From positions 1,115,061 to 1,179,060 of the forward strand of contig CH003266.1 in the NCBI GenBank assembly GCA_000149265.1: DNA of 64,000 nt, read 5' to 3'. The notes beneath the pieces are model-generated. The model was not told the origin of the DNA. It did no database searches and was given only the letters and a program-made list of their open reading frames with translations. A program made the translations under genes and the position numbers. How positions within the stretch are numbered: position 1 is the stretch's first letter; the number at the start of each line of letters is the position of its first letter. Shown here one piece after another: positions 49,901-61,900 of this stretch. The stretch comes from Ciona savignyi (lineage: Eukaryota > Chordata > Ascidiacea > Phlebobranchia > Cionidae).

Positions 49901-52900
49901 AAGCATTAGCTTATACTACAATACTTTTGTATAAATACATACCTTTCTGCAATGTTCAATAATTTTTGATCATCTTTCATTATGCTATTATGTTGACGGC
50001 TAAATTCTACATTTACCCATTAATCATTTCATTTGTTACACATATCAACGCGTTGTATTTCACAGCCAAAGCGTTCCAGAAAACGTACCGCCAAGACTCC
50101 TTAATGTACGAGGAACAATGGAACGAAACAATGTACCGGGATGACCTTCGACCCAGTTTCTACCTTCCGTGATGTCATAATGATGCCAGCGAACCGATCG
50201 GCTGCTGTCTGGTTATCCAAACTCTCCCGCTACATTGCCTTGAGCAGCGAGGAATCTATAACGTCACTTTGGAATAGCGTCAGACCGTTGTGCACATCCG
50301 ATGTACTTTTGCAGAGAGCTACGTGAGTTCAGAGATTATATTTTATGACATCATATTGGATGGCGTCATATTTTATGATGTCATATTGAATGACGCCATA
50401 TTTTATGACATCATATTGGATGACTTCATATTTTATGATGTGATGATGTCATATTATAAAGTAGTCTATGTTGTTTTTTCTATTGTGTTAATAAAGAATA
50501 AATTGTCATTTTACAATAAAAATAGTTTTTTTAATGTTTGTTTTTTTTTTAATTTGTTAAACTATGTTGAATGACTTTGCACTGTCTGTATATTGGGTCG
50601 ATTTAGATAAATCAGCAATACATTTTGTCGAAACACAAAAGTGTTATAAGAACAAATCACCAAAATTTTAAATATATATTTAAAAATACATAAGTTTTTA
50701 ACTCACAATGGCCAATACTCATTTTTTCATGAAATTCTGTACATGCAAAGGTCCCGCTAATTATTTTGCTAAACAACCAATTTTTTTGCAGAAACATTTG
50801 GATCCGTCTACTGACCCAGTGCGCTCGTGACAACTGGTGCCCGAAGCGTGATTGCCCGACTGCACAAATGTGTCAGAATGTTTTGAGTCGATTCATTTCT
50901 CCCTCGGAAATTCCCTCATGGTCTACGGCCTTTGAACAAGGGGTGCTAGATGGGTTGGGTAACATCCCAAACCCTAATTCCTCAATCATAGAAACAACTT
51001 TGGTAAGTTTTTTTATTTTATTTTATATATATTTTATTTATTTTTTATTTTTTTTATTTTTTTTTACTTGTCGTCTTGAAAATGTCTTTTTATTAAAGAA
51101 TCTCACCTTTAAATGCATGCAAAATATATATCTAAAACGACAGACAAAACACCAAAACTAACATACCTGATAATTAATTTATGTTTTTACCAACTAATAC
51201 GTATACAATGTTATAAAGGAGGTAAATAGTTGGTTAAATTATTAGCTTGGGATAGTTTTACAAAAGGGTAGGGTGTTATAACACCTGCAATCGTCAGATT
51301 ATCTCTTGCCATTTTTTAGGTAATCAGATCTATTGCAGTGTGTATATAGTTTAATGATGGTTCAATTATTGAACTAAAGAGATAAAGAGGTAAAGTTAAT
51401 GAGTTGACAATTGTTGAACAATCCATTTAAATCCACCAGCCCAAGGCAAAAACCATTACGTGCCTTGCATACAGCTGCTTAGGGCTGAGATCATTATGGA
51501 TATATTGGGTGTCAACTTATCAACTTTACTTTTATTTTTTTTATTTTAATCATTTTTTAAAATGGAATAAAATAAATAAAATAAAATAACGACAAGCGAA
51601 TTAAATAACAACTTTACCCTCATTTTTTTTAATTTAATCATTTTTTAAAATGGAATAAAATAAATAAATAAATAACGACAAGCGAATTAAACAATGACAC
51701 AGGAACAGGAAAAGACAGCAAAACGAACAGTAGATAAAACACGTCATTAAAAAAGGGATATAATTTAACCTCTAGAGCATCTGCCGAGCAAAGCCTACCA
51801 TGGCCACCGTTCTCACACTGGGGAAAGTCCTGGCACGACATGTAGAAGTTTGCGAGTTTGAGAATGAGGAACCTATCGTCGCTCAAGCAGTCGTTTACCT
51901 CAAGAGTTTGATCTCTAATCAGTGCAACATCCCGAGCGGTCAACCAGGTAAACTATAACATTAACTGATACGGGGATAATCTAGAATCAGGAAAGTCGTA
52001 AAATTGAATTAGGTTTAGAGTTTCGGCTCCAAACATAGGATAGGATATTTATGTTTATGCCTGTAAATGGGAAAATTAAGTGGGTTAACACACGGGCAAT
52101 CGTCAGATTAACACACGGGCAATTGTCAGTCCGCTATATATTTAACATACTTTTTTAATGACGTCTTTTAAAAACTGTAAGTTTTGCCATCTTTTAATGT
52201 TCCTTTAACTAAAATGAATGTTCCTGTATTAGGATTTCATTAACTTGCTTCTATATGTTACCATGCCAGAAAATGAATATACTAAACCAAGTATGAACAG
52301 ATACAGTATTGTTGTTTAGGTACTCTGTGAATTGTCCCCCTTTCTTTATAACATAAGCCAATGAGAAACCATTACAGCTGCCCAATACCAGTCTCTAATG
52401 ATTGCTGCAATGAAATCAATTGCTGCCATCCCCGCTGAAGGGTTACCTGCGGTCAATGACCTTATCGCATGTGCCCGTAACCCCAGGTCATCTCGGGATG
52501 TGGCCCTTGCAGCCATGCAGGCACTGAAGGACATGCCACTTGAAAATCAGTCCCAGGTGAATAGAATTTGTTGTTGCTGGAAATCCTCTGGCAAGTTACT
52601 TAGGAGGGGTTGTCTGAACCGCTATGATTTGACATTAAGCGTCTTCCGCTAGGTTAAGGCAATGTCCGTAAAGTGCCTTGCCCAAGGACATAAACTACTA
52701 GATAGCGACTAGTTTAGCACCTGCAACCTTTCAGTTGAAAGGTATCATACTAAACTGCCAGACTAACCGACTGGATTTAAAAAAGAAACTCTTTGAAACA
52801 CCCTCTTTGGTTTTCCACCTGAAAATAAACCTCTCAGCCTTTCGATGTATTTTTTTTACTTTCATTATCGGGCATAGTTTTAAAGCAATGATGGGTTTGC

Positions 52901-55900
52901 ACATATTTTTGTATGTAATTCTGTATATGAATCGATCGTGCTATTCATTCAGCCACAGTTCACAAGCGTCTAGTTGTAAATTCTAAACCTTCCTTCTAGG
53001 CACGAGTCGCCATCATGAGATTGTTATCCGACCCCAGCCAACCAATTGCCGTACGAATCGCTGCATATCTCTTGGTGATAACTAAGGATCCAAGCCAGGC
53101 TGAAATCGAAGAATGTATTCGATTAGGTCAGAACTCATCGATTTGATATGATTTGAGAAATCATTGTTTTTTCTAACAGACAAGTTGCTGAAGTATTGTA
53201 GTGTGTGTGGATGGTTAAATATTTGGGATATAGCGGTTAAGTCGGCCCGTGTCCTTGACTAAATGCCTGACCGGGATAGATGCGAGATTATCAGATTCAG
53301 ACAAATCACTGATGCGCATGTTTTAATCCTATCCCTTAACATTAACAATTTACAGCAATGTCAGAAACTGAGCAAAGAGGACTTAAGTTTTACATCACGG
53401 AGCATCTTAAATCTGAGGTTCAACTGCGACGGACATCTTTCTCTAACCTTCCACAATCGTAAGCCTCAGTTTAGTGCTATTTAGTACTTTGATAGTTTGG
53501 TTAACTCTTGGCTACTTAAAAGTACAGTATGTAAAGTAGTTATTCATGAAGTTAAATTTTTAAAACCGTTAAGTTTAGGTTCCCTCCTTTATCACATTAA
53601 GGAAGAATGCAGCAATTATTTTAAGGCAAAGCTACAGTAGGTAAAACCCATCATTGAGTACACATGGTATAACAGAGAAAAAAATGAAATGGTCATTAAA
53701 CATTAAAAAGGGCAATAACACCTTGCAACCTTTACAAAAGTTACCAAAACTGTTATGCTTACAAGGATTTATTTGCTAGATTTTAGTGTGAAATGATAAA
53801 GAGTTATTTTGTATACAAATTTGTGCACAATAAAAATGACATCATTAAATACAAATTCTACTTTTATCAATTCTAATTTTTAAATATCAATTCTACTTTT
53901 ATAAATTCTAATTTTTAAATACCAATTCTACTTTTATAAATTCTAATTTTGAAATATCAATTCTACTTTTATCAATTCTAATTTTTAAATACCAATTCTA
54001 CTTTTATCAATTCTAATTTTTAAATACCAATTCTACTTTTATCAATTCTAATTTTTAAATATCAATTCTACTGTTATAAATTCTAATTTTTAAATACCAA
54101 TTCTACTTTTATAAATTCTAATTTTTAAATATCAATTCTACTTTTATCAATTCTAATTTTTAAATACCAATTCTACTTTTATCAATTCTAATTTTTAAAT
54201 ACCAATTCTACTTTTATAAATTCTAATTTTTAAATACCAATTCTACTTTTATAAATTCTAATTTTTAATACCAACTCTACTTTTATCAATTCAAATTTTT
54301 AAATACCAATTCTACTTTTATCAATTCTAATTTTTTTAAATATCAATTCTACGTTTATCGACAGGGTTGTAACAATGATTTGGCAAGTGGCAAGAAGGCA
54401 GCATATGACAGCGATCTTGGGAAATAGCAGAATCACGGAGAAATCCTACAATCAAGGGAAGGAAGTCTTCGTTCCCTATCTGAACCGCAACGTCAACTTT
54501 TCCATGCAAGCAAATGTGGCGTTCGCTGATAATAAGATGATCCCAGCTTTGGCAAATATCACTGTTGTAGCTCAGGTGACAATGCCAAACTGTTTGTAAC
54601 AATTCATACTTTGTATCATTTTTATTTTTTTTTGTGGTTTATTTATTTGTACGGCTTTGGGTTTGGTTAAGTAAATTAACCAAACCCATGCCAAAACTGT
54701 CATGTAAATATTTTTTCGGGGTTTTATTTTTTTGTGTCATTGGGTTTGGTTAGGTAAATTATAAAAACATAAAACCAATCTTGATTAGTTGTTTCGGCAA
54801 ATAAATTAAAAAAAACAAAAAATTTAGAGCCGCCATATTAGATTAGTTTGACATTAATGACATATGTTTCTTGCCTGTGTTTTTTTTACCCAACTAATAA
54901 ACATTAATTTTTATTAATTTACAATTATTCATTAACATGGGTAGGTCCACGGTAGCTCCGGGACCAGGAATTTAGGCCATAGAAGGCCCATTACTCCAGC
55001 GCCCCGAGCTATCATGGATCCGGGATATTAATTTACAATACATTCGAAACTGAAGTGTTCGAAAATCTTATGACAAATACCGATGACATCATAATTCACA
55101 TTATTCCAGATGAATGGGCTGAACATCACTGTCGTCCAAGCGGTTCTTGATCTCCAACGAATGATGTCAATTGTGCAGCCATTGTTTGGGAACAATGGAT
55201 TGTTGCCCGACCAATCGATAGACGCGCTGCTTCAGATTCCAATCTCCCAGCTGCTGGTTACCCGTAACAACCTTGACCTTATCCCGCAAGCAGAGTTGGC
55301 TGAACTCAAGAAAATTCAAGACAAGGTACTTTGGACAGATTGCATCTAAGATAATATTATAAATTATATTGTCAGTATTAATATGTATTAATATATAGTC
55401 AGTGTAAATACTAATTATATAGTATATAGTCACTATAAATACAAATTATATAGTTTATAGTCAGTATAAATACTCCAAAAAAAATTNNNNNNNNNNNNNN
55501 NNNNNNNNNNNNNNNNNNNNNNNNNNNNNNNNNNNNNNNNNNNNNNNNNNNNNNNNNNNNNNNNNNNNNNNNNNNNNNNNNNNNNNGCTTGCATCTAAGA
55601 TAATATCATAAATTATATAGTCAGTATATGCCCTATTTGTTTAACTATTATTAACAAGCTTATTATTTGTTTTCTCTTTAATGTTTTTATTAAATATCCA
55701 GTTCTCTCACATAATATGTGTTTTCATTAATATTTTTTTATATTTAAAAAAATACAACATAAAGTAGTTACTTGCATTCTCAGCTAATATTCTTCTTAGG
55801 CCTGGATGGCTTACAACATACTGGCCTTCCAAAGCAAGCCAGCATTGGAAGTTTCTGTGATGGGAATTCCCCTCCCAGTAGAATACCTGACGCGAATCCC

Positions 55901-58900
55901 AAGCATGAAGAACTTGAACATATTCAACATGTGGAAGGTTTGTTTTATCTCTACATGCTTTCGTGGTATTGTAGAAGTTAAACTAGTATGACAATATCTA
56001 GGTTAATATATTAGATAAATGCGTATGGTGTCAATTACCTAAATTCTTCACATTGCATGACGAACATTGTTTAAATACACCATGACTACTAATATCAAGC
56101 ACCTTGATATCCGATTGATTATTCTGGGGGCGGTTTATGTGCGTCGCCTTTCAATCTAAAAGGTTGCAGGTACCAAACTGGTCGCTAGCTAGTCGGTTGT
56201 GTCCTTGGGAACGGTAGTGTCTATCCCCTTTTGCATGCATTTACAAATTTTGTTCTTATCTTATTTCGTTTCTAAGAAACGATTATGGCCATGAACACGA
56301 GGTAAACTGGTGAATTTTTTTTACCGCTTTCTATTCCCATAAATAACCTTAAACATTGTTTCCACCTTAGATAATTGACATGCTGGAGAAAGGATGGACA
56401 TACAAAGCGGTGGAATTCATCCAGTGGGTGGATGTGAACATGGCGTTCCCAACCACCGTCGGCTTACCTCGTGTCATGGGGTGCAACGTACCCTACTACC
56501 ACGATATTGATATGGACCTCATGGTACAGGCAAAGCAGATTTTCCTAACTGGTTCCGGACGGATTAACCTAGGAATGAAAGCAATGTAAGTTTTTACCAA
56601 TAGCTGTTGTACTAAGCACATGTTCTTAATATTTTCCACCACTAGGTGTTGTACTAAGCATATGTTCTTAATGTTTCCACCAATAGCTGTTGTACTAAGC
56701 ACATGTTCTTAATATTTTCACCACTAGGTGTTGTACTAAGCATAGGTTCTTAATAATTCTACAACTAGGTGTTGTACTAAGCACCAGGTCTTCAATATTA
56801 CCATCACTAGGTGTTACAAGTACTGTCGCGCCAGTATTGTCGCACCATTTTCTTTGTATTAATATATATGATTTATGTGTGGCTTCTCTATATAAGTATC
56901 GTTATATAAAATTTCGGAAGGACTACAAAAAGGAAAATATGTTTAGCTAGTAATATAAATCTAATGACTGTCGTTTTGCCGGTTATTTCCCGTTTTCCAA
57001 ATTTTTATCAATAGTCCCGCTTCGTGTTTTCATCGTGGAAACAAAAAAAAAACTAAACTAAATAATTAAAAAATATTTATGTCGAAAATCAATCAAAATT
57101 GTTTTTCAGAATACAGTCACCCACCGTCTGCAGTAACCGTGTTCAGTTGCCCTATGGCGCCTCTAGTGGAACTGGATTCCAATTGACGACGACTCATAAC
57201 AGCTATGTGAATGGCTCAATTGTGACAACGCCAAACTCGATTGTCGCCCATTTCGAGCCACTTCCGCAAACTACGGAGCTGTTCAGAATCAAGTAAGACT
57301 TGATAGGATATTTATGTTTATTCTTGTGAATGGAAAACCAAGGTGGTTAACACACGAGCAATCGTCAGATTACCTCGTGCCATCGTTGGGTTACTGTAGC
57401 TATTGCAGTGTGTTGTGTATAATACATTCGTTCCTTTAATTCAGTAGAACCCAATTATCCGCTTGGTTCAGGCAATGTTCGTAAGTGCCTTGCCCAAGGA
57501 CACAACCGACTAGCTAGCGACCAGTTTCGCACCTGCAACCTTTCGATTGAAAGACGCACTTAACCGCCAGACTAACTGGACGAATAGCCTACGCATGTTT
57601 ATTCACGGGAATGGGAAAATACCAGTATCATCAAATAACCTTAAGCAGATTGCAGGAGCTTTATTTTACCTAGACATTTCTCCACTTCTTGATTAACTTC
57701 ATAATCCAATGTTGTTGGTAATATACGTTAAATACCTTGTCCTAAAATATCACCGACTAGCTAAAGGTTGGTTTTGATTCCACTACCGTTTGGCTAATGA
57801 ATACTGTGCTAATAAGATAACCGGTCAGTTTATGGATCAATGCACTTATGGTTACTAATACATCGCAATGTACTACTATGTGGGTGGGCGGCTATTTATT
57901 TTTATTCCTGACGTACAAAAGACTCCAATATCGCCAATCCTATCTATATATGAATGTTGTAATTATATAAAAACTGACTTTTATTGACATAATAACACCA
58001 CAGAGTTCAACCAGTGGAAGCTCGATCCGGTTCATTGGTCATTACCACACCTGAGCGAACATGTCCGAAACAATGCATTATGGGAAATTGCGATAGTGGA
58101 AACGGGATTTATTACACAGTGAGTTATTTCTTTCTTTATTTTTTAATGCAATTTTTGCTTTTACTTAAAAAATGTTGCTGATATTGCTAAGATGGTTTTA
58201 AAATAAAACAAGAACAATTTTAAGCACAAAACTATAAAATACCAATGGTTCATGATAGATATTGTCGGATGGTTGTCTTTTATACAATAAAACACCAAGC
58301 GAATAAAATAAATCACTATGAACATTATAAAATTACCTGGCACCGAATGATCCAGCTTTTAGCTGAATATCAATGAGGCTATTTGGTCTAATCCAGATAT
58401 CATGGTTATTATCCAGAATTTGTTTATAACTACAATTCCGTATCGATAATCACAATACCTAACATACTAGGACCTTTAAACATTTTAAGCACCGTTTTCG
58501 ACAAAAAAAGAAACAACCATGTCAAAAGTGTTTGATTAGAAAAACCTTCTTCGACGATAGAGACTATTTAACCAGATCAAAAGTGGTTGGATTATGATAA
58601 AACTAATTCTCTTTTAAAACCTGTCCTCACCATTTTGCAGAACCATTTTCCAATTGTTTTCAGGTATATTAGTAACCATAAGTTCACCAAAAAAATGGTC
58701 GCATTACGACAAAACTAATTCTCTCTCAAAAATGTCCTTTGACGCCATCTTGCAGAATCATTTTAAAATTGTTTTTTCATAACAAATCTATCACAGGCAT
58801 GTGGAGAACCGATATATTAAATGTTAAATGTGACATTAAATGTTCTTTGACACCATCTTGCAAAACCATTTACTAATTGTTTTCAGTTATATTAGTAACC

Positions 58901-61900
58901 ATAAGTTCATTGACCTAATTAAAATCTATCACAAATTACTAATTAAAATTTATCACAGGCATGTGGAGAACCGATATGGGACGCAGGGTTGTACATTCAA
59001 AGCGCCGCTATGAACCACTACCAAGTATCCACCACATGGGGCAGTATGCAATCCATGGTGAATGGAGAAGTGACACCAAGTCGAGGAATTAATGTTCAGG
59101 TCGGGATTTGAACATTTTTTGAACAATGTTTTTCAGCTTATGTCTTTCTGCCTGCGTGATTACTACTTGTGTTCTGTGAATTTGGATAGGATAGGATATT
59201 CATGTTTATCCCTGTGAATGGGAAAATTAAGGAGTAGCTCCGGTAACCCGACGGTGGAGGTAATCTGATGATTACCCGTACCCCTGGTTTTCCCATCCAC
59301 GGGAATAATATCTATATATGAATGTTGTAATAATGTAAAAACTGACTTTTATTGACAAACTGACATCACAGAGTTGAGCCCAAGAACCAAGGGGGTTAAC
59401 ACAAGGGCAATCGCCAGATCACCTCGCGCCCACCGTCGGTTTAGCGGAGCTATTGCAGTGTGTTGTATATGATAGACACGTTTCTTCAATTTGGTAGAAC
59501 CCATTAATTCGCTGGGTTCAGGCAATGTCCATGTGCATTGCCCAAGGACACAACTGATTAGTTAGCGACCAGTTTCGCACCTGGAATCTTTCGATTGAAA
59601 GGCGGCGCACTCAACCGCCAGACTAACCGGCCTGACAATTTGCAGATATTTCAAGCTGCATACCATTCATTTCACCTCATTACTTAATACATTCTTTAAA
59701 TCTTTGATTAATCCACAGCTGTCAAGGCAGTCAGACCACCAGGCACAGTTTACCGGCCTTGTCAATATTACCGCTGCCTACATACCCACTGTCGGTGAGG
59801 TCAGGTGTGAAGTAGCCATGAATGGGAATTCCCCATGGGTCGTTGCGTCCAATGCTGCAATCTACCGGTCTCCTTCGATGACATCACAAATTGAAGGGTT
59901 GCTGACAAGCGTGAACGTGACGAATCCATCGGGGAGAATTGTTTCATCGAATATTATTTCAATCAAGAGGAATCAAGCCCACAGGAGTGAATTTTTCAGC
60001 TACTTCTTCCACGTAAGCATATTGATTTGTTGCATTACATTACATTGGTGACCACAGGTCCATAACACCAGACATGTAGACCTTGAGAAACTTATTACTT
60101 TACTGTCTGGGACCTATTATTCAACCCAAAAATAGCAGCCAAGTTTGCTAGTATCCATGAAATAGCTACCATGATCTTGTTGCTTTATAGTTCAAATTAT
60201 TTAAACTGCAATAGCGTCACCAATTAAACTTTTGGTTTTAGCTATAAAACGGTTACAGTGAATAAATATTTTAAATACGGTATTTTCTCCTCCCACCTTA
60301 AAGCATATTCTTAAAGAGTTTCTAGATTAAAGTCTACTTATCAAACGAATAAATAGCAGTGTTCTTGCAGCATGATTTTTAAAACTCGTTTAAAAATTAT
60401 AAAACTCTATGCGTTAGATTTTGAATTCACCCCTTGCTTGTTGCAGGAAACTGAGGACACACACAAATACGTCGTCAGTTCTAGCCTGCAGCTTCCGATG
60501 GTTGGCGACATCACCGCATCCGGTTACATCCAGTTAAAACCGGATTATTCTGGTTACGTGGTCACTGTCAATGTAAGATATTTGAAACTTCAGACATATG
60601 ATAGACTATTTAAAAATTGTGGGAGTCTACTTTTGTGCAAAGCATACCATTTTAAACAAGCTGTTAAGATAAACCCTTTAATACAGTAAAGGCAACATAT
60701 CAGGACACAAGTTTATTGACAAATCATTTCAACAATCTGATGTTTTTTCTAAAACAAAACTTTTATCCTGAAACTGAATTCTATGAAAGTTCATTGCACA
60801 AAGTGCTGCTTATACATCTAATTTCTTTGTAGCCTAGTGTTGCTGCTTTGAAATTTACAGGAATCGGCATATTTGATTTTATTACATTTGATTTCTTCTT
60901 TTTCGATCTAAATGTGGGCTGCACTGTGTATTTTAAAATAATGTGACTACTTATACTTCACTAAATAATTTTATACCATATAATACAACTAAAATTTATT
61001 AAAAACGGCAAAGTCATTAAGTATAATAATGTATAAGTATAATAATGTATAATGACGGCAAAGACAGTATAATGCACCAAAAAATAAATTTTGAGTGTAA
61101 AAAATAACCTTATTAACCGGATTTTGTGGCTATGAAGAATTATTTAATAGTTGTGTTGTATTATATAGTATATAATTTTATTAGTTAAGTTTATACCATA
61201 TTTAATTTTTGAACTTTAAGTAATAGTTGGCCTCTCATTAACGATTGCGTATCTCTAATATCATTCACCAAATATAAAAGTAATTTTGGTAGGCCTTACA
61301 ATATATACAAGAAGGCCTGTCACATTTTATACCATAATCGTTATATTATAATAAAGAGTGTTACACCACAGTAACATAACATTATTTTTTAACGATAATC
61401 ACGATATAAGATAGGATATTCATGTTTATACCCGTGAGTGGGAAAACCAAGGGGGTTAACACACGGGCAATCGTCAGATCACCTCGCGCCCATTGTCGGG
61501 TTACCGGAGCTATTTTAGTGTGTTGTATATGATAGACACTTTCCTTCAATTTGGGAGAACCCATTAAACCGCTGGGTTCGGGCAATGTCGGTAAAGTGCC
61601 TCGGTAAAGAACACAACCGACTAGCTAGCGACCAGTTTCGCACCTATAGTTATATTATGCTTTGCACTGCAGACTCTTGGTTATTTACTGGATAACTTAG
61701 TTGTTGCACATACTCAGGTGAACCAGCCCATGGGAAAGCTGTGTGCAATCAACATATCTGGTGTTGAAGTATCAACCAACAACAACGTTGGTTATAAGAC
61801 CAAAATCTCCGTCAATGACATCACAAAGACATCATTCCCGTACTCCCGACTCAGCATGGCGTACACGACGACAAACGACTCGACACGAATCCTCCACCAG

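Noticed and set aside
53854-54357. CRISPR-like array of 35-bp repeats
   Set aside because: The repeats are contiguous with no unique spacers, lie in an intron of an animal gene, and form a minisatellite.
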